Shown here one piece after another: positions 25,185 through 32,139 of a stretch of 32,139 nucleotides of DNA. Both the position numbers and the translations under genes were made by a program. How positions within the stretch are numbered: the stretch's first letter is position 1; the number at the start of each line of letters is the position of its first letter. This DNA is from Bacteroidales bacterium (GTDB taxonomy: Bacteria; Bacteroidota; Bacteroidia; Bacteroidales; JAAUTT01), in NCBI GenBank assembly GCA_025361285.1, contig JANYAP010000051.1, forward strand, positions 1-32,139, written 5' to 3'. The notes beneath the pieces were generated by a model. That model ran no database searches. It saw only the letters and a list, made by a program, of their open reading frames with translations, and had not been told where the DNA came from.

Positions 25185-26168
25185 ATGAAACAAAAACTTG
25201 TTATCGCTCTGTCGCTTATACTTCTTATTGGAGTTATATTTCTTATTTATAACGATTTATTCAACGGCAACCCTGCCGATTCAACAAATGCAACAGAATA
25301 TAATTTGGAGAAGCTAAAGCAAATCGACTCTTCGCTTATTTGTTATAACGAAGTGATTACCATTGACTTAACTATGGAAAGTGTTAACGCACTTACTATC
25401 GACAGTAATTCGAATATTTATGTAGCTGGCGACAACGAAATTCAGATTTTCGACAAGACGTTGCAAAAAACACACACCATAAAGCTCGATAGTTCAGCTA
25501 ATTGCTTGGCAGTTTTCGACAATACCCTTTATTTGGGTGTTGGCAATTATGTTGAAGTTTACACATCGAAGGGCGTAAAACTCTCTCGATGGAAAAGCTT
25601 TAATTCAAAAGGGTATATAACCTCCATAGCAGTTAACAAAACAAATGTTTATGCTGCCGATGCCGAAAATAAGGCTATTTTGCGATACAATTTAAATGGC
25701 GTTTTGCTTAATGTAATCGGGAAGAAGGATAAAGATAAAAGTATTGATGGTTTCATAATACCAAGTATGTATTTCGATTTGGCAATAAGTGCCGAAAACG
25801 AATTATGGGTAGCAAACCCTGGCAAGCACGAGCTTATTAATTTTACCGAAAAAGGCGATTTTCGAACTTCGTGGGGCATTGCATCAATGCAAACAACAGG
25901 TTTTGCTGGATGTTGTAATCCTATTCATTTTTGTATGCTTTCAAACGGAAGTTTTGTTACCTTCGAGAAGGGTTTAGATCGCATTAAACTGCACGACCAA
26001 ACAGGTAAGTTAGAGTGCATTGTAGCATCGTTTTCCGATGCAAACGCACAAGCACTTGATAATTGCAGTATTGGAGCACGTGTGCACGATTTGGCAACCG
26101 ACTTGCAAGGAAATATATATGCATTAGATGCGAAAGACAAAAAAATTCGTGTTTTCTCAAGAAAGTAA
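25185..26168 (+). CDS. Membrane-anchored NHL/6-bladed beta-propeller protein with GCCNP motif
   Basis: 327 residues. N-terminal hydrophobic anchor (about 5-22, LVIALSLILLIGVIFLIY), then a six-bladed NHL-like propeller: repeated strands ALTIDSNSNIYVAGDNEIQIFD, SIAVNKTNVYAADAENKAILRYN, DLAISAENELWVANPGKHELINF, DLATDLQGNIYALDAKDKKIRVF. Between blades lies G242-CCNPIHFC-250, a paired-Cys plus Cys motif that I recall as conserved in this family and that could bind a metal or cofactor. The start is 6 bases after the PQQ-like gene stop, so the two propellers are made together and probably interact at the outer face of the inner membrane. Function unknown. Confidence 0.75.
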   Translation: MKQKLVIALSLILLIGVIFLIYNDLFNGNPADSTNATEYNLEKLKQIDSSLICYNEVITIDLTMESVNALTIDSNSNIYVAGDNEIQIFDKTLQKTHTIKLDSSANCLAVFDNTLYLGVGNYVEVYTSKGVKLSRWKSFNSKGYITSIAVNKTNVYAADAENKAILRYNLNGVLLNVIGKKDKDKSIDGFIIPSMYFDLAISAENELWVANPGKHELINFTEKGDFRTSWGIASMQTTGFAGCCNPIHFCMLSNGSFVTFEKGLDRIKLHDQTGKLECIVASFSDANAQALDNCSIGARVHDLATDLQGNIYALDAKDKKIRVFSRK

Positions 26169-26178
26169 CTAAGTAATG

Positions 26179-26336
26179 TGTAGGAAATAAGTTCCTACAA
26201 GGCGCGCAAAAATTTTAATACCGGAGCTTACTACAGTAAGTGAGAAACTTAGCGAAGCGTTCACGAACACCATTAAAAAATAATGGATTTGTGAGTAATT
26301 TAAAATTTTTGCAGCAACGTAGTAGGAGCTTATTTA
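26179..26336. repeat. Large imperfect palindromic element (MITE/REP-like or structured RNA)
   Basis: Nested inverted repeats: outer arms 26186-26198 and 26322-26334 (12/13 pairs), inner arms 26206-26218 and 26300-26312 (13/13, GCAAAAATTTTAA type). Inside are a CTTAC/GTAAG hairpin (26227-26240) and CCATTA/TAATGG (26270-26286). The left end also forms its own hairpin TGTAGGAA-ATAAG-TTCCTACA (26179-26199). It fills the gap between the NHL-like gene and the ferredoxin gene. I recall similar intergenic repeats in other Bacteroidota, but no search was run. Confidence 0.7.
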
Positions 26337-26393
26337 ATACATATTACTAATCTGTTGCAAACAACATATAATTATGCATTTAGCACTTTTATT

Positions 26394-26954
26394 ATGGCAG
26401 AAAAAAAACAATACAATCGGCGAGATTTTATAAATAATAGCTTGCGAGCAGGAATTGCAGTAAGCCTTGCTGGCATTACCGTAGCACTTACAACCCGTGC
26501 CCTTTCAGGAAAATCGGTTTGGCAACTTAACCCTGCCAAATGCGTGCAATGCGGGCGTTGTGCTACAAGCTGTATATTGGAAACATCGGCTGTTAAATGC
26601 GTACACGTTTACGATATGTGCGGATACTGCGATTTGTGTGGCGGTTACCTAAGACCCGACACGAAAGAGTTGAATACCGCTGCCGAAAACCAGCTATGCC
26701 CAACATCGGCAATATCGCGCAAATACATCGAAGAACCATTTTTCGAATACCAAATTATTGAGGAACTGTGCATAGGATGCGGCAAATGCGTTAAAGGATG
26801 TGGTGCTTTTGGTAACGGATCGCTACAACTGCAAATAAACCATAAACTATGTGTTAACTGCAACCAGTGCGCCATTGCGAGAGTTTGTCCTTCCGAAGCT
26901 TTCAGTTTGGTATCGGCAAGCGATGCGTATTTATATCAGGGTAAAAAAATGTAA
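26394..26954 (+). CDS. Tat-exported multi-[4Fe-4S] ferredoxin
   Basis: 186 residues from the ATG at 26394. The frame is open back to a TTG at 26355, but only the ATG start gives a normal twin-arginine signal: NRRDFINNS (RR at 9-10), then a hydrophobic AGIAVSLAGITVALTTRA. Mature protein has cysteine sets C50-x2-C-x2-C-x3-C60, C76-x2-C-x2-C82, C126-x2-C-x2-C-x3-C136 and C153-x2-C-x2-C-x5-C165, enough for about four iron-sulfur clusters. Folding before Tat export fits a cofactor-bearing periplasmic electron carrier. It would pass electrons to or from the membrane polyferredoxin encoded next, 49 bases downstream. NapG/NosR-partner-like by layout; donor and acceptor unknown. Confidence 0.85.
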   Translation: MAEKKQYNRRDFINNSLRAGIAVSLAGITVALTTRALSGKSVWQLNPAKCVQCGRCATSCILETSAVKCVHVYDMCGYCDLCGGYLRPDTKELNTAAENQLCPTSAISRKYIEEPFFEYQIIEELCIGCGKCVKGCGAFGNGSLQLQINHKLCVNCNQCAIARVCPSEAFSLVSASDAYLYQGKKM

Positions 26955-26964
26955 GTTTAATAAA

Positions 26965-26999
26965 ATCTAAGTGTCTAGTAATTAGTACTTAGTACTAAG
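26965..26999. repeat. Period-7 tract before the polyferredoxin gene
   Basis: Five 7-base units: ATCTAAG, TGTCTAG, TAATTAG, TACTTAG, TACTAAG. The next heptad overlaps the ATG at 27004. Same layout as the tract before lpd. Confidence 0.65.
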
Positions 27000-27003
27000 A
27001 AAA

Positions 27004-28266
27004 ATGAAAAACTATCTCGTTAAACTAATACTTGCACTTATCTTGTTCATTCAGGCATTTAACTTATATGCTGTTCAGCGATTTCCGAAGCCCGAATTTG
27101 AAACAAAATATTCGCAGCCTACCATGCAAACGCCTTGTCCAAGGTCGGTTTACATGGAGTATTTCGATGTGGCAGTGCTTGTAGCTAGCTTATCGCTAAT
27201 TACTTGGCTAATCCTTAAAAAAAGGTCGCGGCAAGGCGTTTTCTGGACGACCATCTTTTCGCTTTTGTATTTTGGTTTTTACCGCAAAGGTTGTATTTGT
27301 GCGGTAGGGTCGTTGCAGAATGTAACTATGGCACTGTTTAATCCCGATTATTATATACCCATTACAGCCATTGCGTTTTTCATTATTCCATTAGTGTTTA
27401 CTATGTTTTACGGGCGAACTTTTTGTGCAGGTATTTGCCCATTAGGTGCCATTCAGGATATTTTTGTACTTCGTCCAATGCCTCTAAAACAATGGGTTCA
27501 AACAATCTTAGGACTTATCCCTTATATTTATCTGGGTTTAGCCGTTTTATACGCTGCCACTGGAACCGATTTTATAGTATGCCGATACGATCCGTTTGTT
27601 GGTATATTTAGGCACAATGGCACGTTTATGATGTTCGCTATTGGAGGCGTTCTTCTGCTGATAGGCGTATTCGTTGCACGACCTTATTGCCGGTTTTTAT
27701 GCCCTTATGGCGTACTTCTTAATTTTGTAAGCCGCGTATCGAAAAACCATTTATCAATAGCGCCAGGTAAATGCATCGAATGCCGATTGTGCGAAAATTC
27801 GTGCCCATTTGGAGCAATAAATAAACCCACGCCAACTCGAAATGTCGAAAAACGTAACGTTATGGTAAAGCGGTTTGCAATATATTTTGTAATAACTCCT
27901 CTACTTATTTTATTAGGTGGGTGGACAGGATCACGATTTCACGAAAACCTTGCTAAGGTGCACCCAAAAGTTAGGCTAGCAAACGAACTTTTACTTGCCA
28001 ACAACAATAAAATAAGTTCATTATCTATGGAAATATCAACATTTAAATCGATGGGCAAGCCTTTAGATAAATTATATGCCGAGGCGAACATAATTATCGA
28101 TAAATTCTATATAGGAGGTTGGATTCTTGGCGGATTTTTAGGTTTGGTTTTTGGCTTAACGCTAGTTAATCTATCTGTATTTCAATACCGTACCGATTAT
28201 ACAACTAATAAGGGCACATGTTTTAGTTGTGCCCGTTGTGTCGATTTTTGTCCGGTAAAAAAATAA
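27004..28266 (+). CDS. Membrane polyferredoxin (NapH/NosR/CcoG-type 4Fe-4S protein)
   Basis: 420 residues with an N-terminal signal-like segment and about seven transmembrane helices. Cysteine motifs: C97-I-C99 (KGCICAVG), C141-x3-C145P and C229-x3-C233P, the CxxxCP pair typical of NapH/NosR, then two ferredoxin motifs, C257-x2-C-x2-C-x3-C267P and C406-x2-C-x2-C-x3-C416P. Such proteins shuttle electrons across or along the membrane, in NosR from quinol towards periplasmic reductases. NosR's FMN-binding domain is absent and no separate FMN-binding gene is in the window. Together with the Tat ferredoxin and two propellers it suggests a dedicated redox module. A helical loop (about 318-358) separates the last helices. 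Confidence 0.88.
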   Translation: MKNYLVKLILALILFIQAFNLYAVQRFPKPEFETKYSQPTMQTPCPRSVYMEYFDVAVLVASLSLITWLILKKRSRQGVFWTTIFSLLYFGFYRKGCICAVGSLQNVTMALFNPDYYIPITAIAFFIIPLVFTMFYGRTFCAGICPLGAIQDIFVLRPMPLKQWVQTILGLIPYIYLGLAVLYAATGTDFIVCRYDPFVGIFRHNGTFMMFAIGGVLLLIGVFVARPYCRFLCPYGVLLNFVSRVSKNHLSIAPGKCIECRLCENSCPFGAINKPTPTRNVEKRNVMVKRFAIYFVITPLLILLGGWTGSRFHENLAKVHPKVRLANELLLANNNKISSLSMEISTFKSMGKPLDKLYAEANIIIDKFYIGGWILGGFLGLVFGLTLVNLSVFQYRTDYTTNKGTCFSCARCVDFCPVKK

Positions 28267-28445
28267 CGAACACTACTTATAATTCATACCGCAAAAATGC
28301 TAACAATGGATTGTCTCTAAAAATGAACTTTAGTTTGAAATGGACAAAATGCTGGTTAAAAGGGCTGGGGTTTGGAGAGGTTATGTAAAATGCGTTTAGG
28401 GTTTACTTTTTGCAAAAATATACTGATTATTGAGTTTGCTTTTTA

Positions 28446-28453
28446 TATATTTG
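28446..28453 (+). promoter_or_regulatory. Predicted -7 box of the AAA_14/DUF4143 gene
   Basis: TATATTTG matches TAnnTTTG. The start would be near 28460, about 33 bases before the ATG at 28493, which supports that upstream ATG over the TTG at 28530. No well-spaced -33 element is seen. Confidence 0.5.
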
Positions 28454-28492
28454 TTCTCGGTATTGGGTACTTAAAATACAATATTCGAAACT

Positions 28493-29822
28493 ATGTCGAA
28501 CTTAAAACATGAATACATTCCAAGATTAGTTGACAAACATCTTGTTGAATGGAAAAATGATAAGGACAAAAAAACCTTTGTTGTTGCGTGGTGTACGACA
28601 AGTTGGGAAATCATCGGCTGTTCGGAATTTGTCGCAATATTTTAAGCATTACATTGAGGTAAATTTCGAGTTACAAAAAGATATTGCAGCAATTTTTGAG
28701 AACTCGCTCGAACCACAACAAATATGTTCAAAGCTATCGGCAATTTATGGCATTCCAATAATTCCAGGTCAAACATTGGTTTTTTTCGATGAAATTCAAG
28801 CTTGTATTCCTGCAATTTCATCATTACGTTTTTTTTTCGAAAAATGTTCCGAATTACATGTAGTTGCAGCAGGTTCGTTGTTTGAATTTGCTTTAAGCGA
28901 AATACCATCGTTTGGCGTTGGTCGCATACGTTCCATGTTTATGTATCCGTTTTCGTTTGATGAATTTTTGCTTGCCAACAATGAAAAATTGTTAATTGAA
29001 GAAAAAAGACAATCGTCGGCGCAAAATCCGTTGTTAAAACCATTGCACGATAAACTATTAGACTATTTAAAAGTTTTTTTAATTATTGGTGGGTTGCCCG
29101 AAGTAGTTCGTAAGTATATTACTGCAAAAGATTTTATTAAATGTCAGGAAATACTTAACGATTTGGTAATAACGTATACCGACGATTTTGCAAAATACAA
29201 GAAACGGTTCTCTCCATTAATAACAACAAATGTTTTTAATACGTTAGCAAAAAACTCGGGTAGTAAATTTGTTTATTCTACTATCTCCGAAAACGTTAAA
29301 AGCTATCAGGTTAAGGAAGCAATTGCATTGTTAACCAAAGCCGGAATGGTTATTCCGGTAACCCACACTGCGGCCAACGGCATACCTTTAGGCGCAGATA
29401 CAAACGAAAAATTTCGAAAATTCCTAATTTTCGATACCGGAATCCAACAAGTAATGCTAGGCTTGAATATTGGTGAAATATTGTTGCACAATGAGTTTGA
29501 GGTGATAAACAAGGGATTTATTGCCGAAACGTTTGCAGGACTCGAATTGTTGAAATACAATTCGTGCTACCAAAGGGATTCATTATATTACTGGCAACGT
29601 GAAGAAAAATCGGGCAATGCCGAGGTCGATTATGTTATTCTGCAACAAAATGAAGTTGTTCCGATTGAAATAAAATCGGGTACAAAAGGTTCTATGCAAA
29701 GTATGCAGTATTTTATGCAAAAAAAGAATCTTTATAAAGGAATACGATGTTCTACCGAAAATTTTGGTAAATATGCTAATATTGAAATTGTGCCGTTATA
29801 TGCTATTTCTAATTTGCTTTAA
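28493..29822 (+). CDS. AAA_14/DUF4143 ATPase, frameshifted at an A7 tract
   Basis: Two frames together encode a standard family member. The ATG at 28493 starts MSNLKHEYIPRLVDKHLVEW, the usual N-terminus (IPRLxDxxLxxxL), up to KNDKDKK. At seven A bases (28568-28574) the frame is lost and would stop at 28643-28645, a 50-residue product. The frame from 28530 (TTG) continues with KKPLLLRGVRQVGKSSAVRNL. Deleting one A joins them perfectly. The rest is intact: Walker A RQVGKS, Walker B VFFDEIQACIP, AAGSLFEFAL, the DUF4143 region, and a C-terminal PD-(D/E)XK-like GNAEVDYVILQ...PIEIKSG. Family role is unclear, associated with accessory and defence regions. The shift may be a sequencing error, decay, or on/off switching by slippage. 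Confidence 0.85.
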
Positions 29823-29948
29823 AACGTCCAAAATAGTTTGAAAAAATCGGTTGTCAATTAAAATTTACGGTCAGCTCTTCGAACTCGTGGATGGTTTTGC
29901 AGTTCAAACATTTGTGCAACTTATTTAATTACAAATCCTTAGCCGAAG

Positions 29949-30061
29949 ACGGTCTCATGAGTGCAAGCGAATAAAAAAGTAACAAGACAAACATTTGAAA
30001 CTTATTATAGATATTGACTTACAACTTTGTTTTTGATATTTTAACGAGTTTTCTTGCCGAC
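29949..30061. repeat. Dispersed repeat, copy B
   Basis: Ungapped match to 1-113, about 85 percent identical, same orientation, nearly 30 kb away. It ends one base before the stop codon of the chemotaxis-protein remnant (stop at 30063-30065), so the repeat borders or truncates that gene. The preceding stretch 29823-29948 shows no feature. Confidence 0.8.
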
Positions 30062-30062
30062 A

Positions 30063-30566
30063 CTACTTAGTTTTAAATTCTTGCACCGTATTGTTAAGAA
30101 CATTAGCCGATTCAAAAAGTTTAACAGAGTTTTCGGCAAGCATATCGGAAATTGTAGTGTTTTGCTGACTTATGCTACTTAATGCATTTACAGCGATTTC
30201 AATTTGATGTATCGACTCTTTTATATCGTCTCCATCGGTTGCAATTTGAGCTACTCCCTGAACAAGTTCATTGAGCTGATCGACTAGTTCTTTTACGGTG
30301 TCTTCCGATTGTTTAGAAACTTCCTTTCCTTTAGCCGAAGCTGCCCTTATTTCGCTTACTGCGTCCTGAGTGCGCGCCTTTTCAACAAACTGACTAAAAT
30401 AGCCGTTTATCATCAACGCACTTTGTTGGTTATACGAATCGGCCTTTAAAAGAAACTGCTGTTTCGACGATTTTATAATCCGTTGAGTATAAAAAATGGT
30501 TAATGGGATTAATACTAATAGAATTATCCCCAAAAAATAAACAGTAATTTTGTTTTTAAGTTTCAT
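30063..30566 (-). CDS. Remnant of a methyl-accepting chemotaxis protein (internal deletion)
   Basis: 167 residues. The N-terminus is a normal receptor start: cytosolic KLKNK, one transmembrane helix (about 8-27), then ~30 residues of the exported sensor domain (SSKQQFLLKADSYNQQSALMINGYFSQFVEKA). It then passes directly into coiled coil like the far C-terminal part of these receptors (SSISQQNTTISDMLAENSVKLFESANVLNNTVQEFK). Missing are most of the Cache-type sensor, the second membrane helix, HAMP and the conserved signalling hairpin (EAARAGE region), so it cannot contact CheA/CheW in the usual way. The polypeptide would also put cytosolic helices outside. Best read as an in-frame deletion derivative, probably non-functional; next to repeat copy B. 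Confidence 0.65.
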   Translation of the reverse strand: MKLKNKITVYFLGIILLVLIPLTIFYTQRIIKSSKQQFLLKADSYNQQSALMINGYFSQFVEKARTQDAVSEIRAASAKGKEVSKQSEDTVKELVDQLNELVQGVAQIATDGDDIKESIHQIEIAVNALSSISQQNTTISDMLAENSVKLFESANVLNNTVQEFKTK

Positions 30567-30694
30567 TAGTTAAGTGTTATACTGTTAGTTAAAATGAAAT
30601 TCAAATTTTTACAAACCCAGCTGAACAAACGAACTAGCCTTATTCAAAATTAGTAAATTATTTGGGAAAATTAGCTGATTGATTTCATATTCAC

Positions 30695-31894
30695 CTACTT
30701 ATTAGTAAAAAACATCAATTGTAAAAGATTTAAACCCCGGATTGCTACAATTGCAATTAATAGGTAGGTAGGAATAGGTATTTCCTGCACAATAAAAAAC
30801 GAAGCTAGTATAAAAATAGAAATAGATACTAAATATAGCCACAGTATATATTTAAACCACAGTGATTTAGATTGAACTAGAGCGCCAAAAGCAACTATAA
30901 TTGCCAACGGATTAGCCCACAGAATATTATAGTTACACCATAACTCTTCGTGCAAGCTGGCAGTCATTAAAAACAGAATTAGCGAGCCCAGCAAACTAAC
31001 AACAAAAAAAAGCGGAAAATCAATCCATCTACTACAACGCCTTCTCTTAAAGTCTACTATAGTTAAGCCCAAAACAAGAAGAAAAATTAGTGTAAAAATT
31101 AGCAAAGGGGAGTGCCAAAACGATGGCTTCTCGAACTTAATGATACTCGGAAATAGCTCGCGCGGTTTTTCGGATAGTGGTGTAATTGTGTCATCTCTAA
31201 CTACATTGGTATTATTGTAAATATTCATAAGATGCTCTGGCAGAAACATATAACCTGTAACAGTAGCAACTTCGTCGGTAGCCGTACCAAACACCAAATC
31301 GATGCCATAATTAAGCCATGGAACGGTAATGTAATTTGGGCGTATTAATTGCCTAAATGTTATAGGTTTAGTTACATACGAGCTATCGTACATAAGTTTT
31401 CCATCAACCGATTTTTCAATAATATCGCGAATACGGGTAGCGCAGTTGTCGTGAAAGAAGTCGTACCGGTAATATCTATTTTCGGGTTTATAATTTTCTG
31501 AAAGATTCGACATTAGCAACCATTTTTCCTTATTTGTTAGTTTAAGTTGCTGTTCATAAAGGGCTTGACCATATGTTTGATACGAATAGAAAAATCTTTC
31601 GTAAGAAGTTACAGATAAAGAATATAATAGTTTGCCTGTTGTAAATTTGAGGTAAAAATTTGGAGTGTCGAAATCGTAAGTACCGTATCCATATACAGCA
31701 TCGAAGTTTTGCCTTTTATCTACTACCCTAATGCCACTATGCCCAAATGCCGAGCTTGGGTCGTCGCCCCACGAAATAGTTAACAAATATATTTTTGCCG
31801 AATCGGTATTGTATTGAGCATTAACACTATGGATGCTATTTACAATCAGAAAAATAAAATTCACTAAAAGTTTAAGCCAAATAATTTTAAGCAT
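30695..31894 (-). CDS. DUF4105 (Lnb N-terminal-like) membrane protein
   Basis: 399 residues from the ATG at 31894. An in-frame TTG at 31921 gives 408, but it lies inside a near-consensus -7 box and adds nothing typical. Signal peptide (about 3-26, ending VNAQ), then the DUF4105 periplasmic domain: ISWGDDPSSAFGHSGIRVVD (H52), GTYDFDTPNFYLKFTTGKLLYSL, YRYDFFHDNCATRIRDII, with the conserved His and Cys found in this papain-like fold. About four transmembrane helices follow in the C-terminal 130 residues. Relatives include the Enterococcus lipoprotein acyl-transferase Lnb, but function in Bacteroidota is not established. Stands alone; the upstream 31922-32139 region has no gene. Confidence 0.82.
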   Translation of the reverse strand: MLKIIWLKLLVNFIFLIVNSIHSVNAQYNTDSAKIYLLTISWGDDPSSAFGHSGIRVVDKRQNFDAVYGYGTYDFDTPNFYLKFTTGKLLYSLSVTSYERFFYSYQTYGQALYEQQLKLTNKEKWLLMSNLSENYKPENRYYRYDFFHDNCATRIRDIIEKSVDGKLMYDSSYVTKPITFRQLIRPNYITVPWLNYGIDLVFGTATDEVATVTGYMFLPEHLMNIYNNTNVVRDDTITPLSEKPRELFPSIIKFEKPSFWHSPLLIFTLIFLLVLGLTIVDFKRRRCSRWIDFPLFFVVSLLGSLILFLMTASLHEELWCNYNILWANPLAIIVAFGALVQSKSLWFKYILWLYLVSISIFILASFFIVQEIPIPTYLLIAIVAIRGLNLLQLMFFTNK

Positions 31895-31918
31895 AAAGTA
31901 AAAATTTAGTACGCCATA

Positions 31919-31926
31919 CAAAAGTC
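31919..31926 (-). promoter_or_regulatory. Possible -7 box of the DUF4105 gene
   Basis: Minus strand GACTTTTG, one mismatch to TAnnTTTG, about 25 bases upstream of the ATG at 31894. Confidence 0.35.
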
Positions 31927-32139
31927 AACAAAATTTTAAATATATCTTGTGGTTTTTAAGGTAATTCGACATTTTCAGTGGGATGAGAATTTAAAACTAA
32001 AGTTTCCCACATCAAAAAACATTGATAATCAACTAAATCAGACATTGCTCTTACATGTTCTTAACAATATGCATCTTATAAATATAAATTATTGAAAAAC
32101 GGCTTGTTTTCATCCCAATTTTAAAGGCGTTTAGGTGTG

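Noticed and set aside
26355-26393. TTG-initiated extension of the ferredoxin
   Set aside because: Adds 13 residues ahead of a normal Tat signal; the ATG at 26394 gives the expected N-terminus.
31979-32117. TGGGATGAGAA (31979-31989) and TTTTCATCCCA (32107-32117), a possible pair of element ends
   Set aside because: 10 of 11 pairs only, no transposase frame between or beyond them, and no target duplication seen; could also be chance in AT-rich DNA.

Overview
The window is a low-GC chromosomal segment of a Bacteroidota bacterium, probably an environmental Bacteroidales/Marinilabiliales-type lineage. This rests on the TAnnTTTG -7 promoter boxes in front of many genes, the near absence of Shine-Dalgarno sequences, GTG/TTG starts, and gene families typical of the phylum: the rplM-rpsI-rpsB-tsf block, BlaI/M56 pair, Rpn nuclease, DUF4105 and AAA_14/DUF4143 proteins. 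No rRNA, tRNA, CRISPR array or intact insertion sequence was seen. No search was run; names come from reading motifs.

Layout. 1-358 holds one copy of a dispersed repeat, a heptameric repeat tract and a promoter. 359-3817 has a heavy-metal (Mn-type) exporter, lipoamide dehydrogenase and a conserved coiled-coil membrane protein. 4091-8454 is the translation block: L13, S9, S2, EF-Ts, then UMP kinase and ribosome recycling factor, closed by a bidirectional hairpin. 8600-11330 holds a blaI/M56 operon whose receptor appears to carry a GldM-like sensor tail, and divergently a HigB/HigA toxin-antitoxin pair; a two-site palindromic operator lies between them. 11435-18847 is housekeeping: ABC-F ATPase, Rpn-type nuclease, DEAD-box helicase, RNase HI, exported oligoendopeptidase F and PrmA.

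19002-28266 is the least explained part. A secreted 1562-residue protein of unknown function is followed by two membrane-anchored beta-propellers (PQQ-like and NHL-like, both rich in cysteine), a Tat-exported multi-[4Fe-4S] ferredoxin and a membrane polyferredoxin of the NapH/NosR type. The last four genes look like one periplasmic electron-transfer module.

28493-32139 is a decaying accessory end: an AAA_14/DUF4143 ATPase frameshifted at an A7 tract, the second copy of the dispersed repeat, a methyl-accepting-chemotaxis-protein remnant lacking its signalling tip, and a DUF4105 membrane protein. Intergenic DNA repeatedly shows degenerate tandem repeats of period exactly 7 at five unrelated places.
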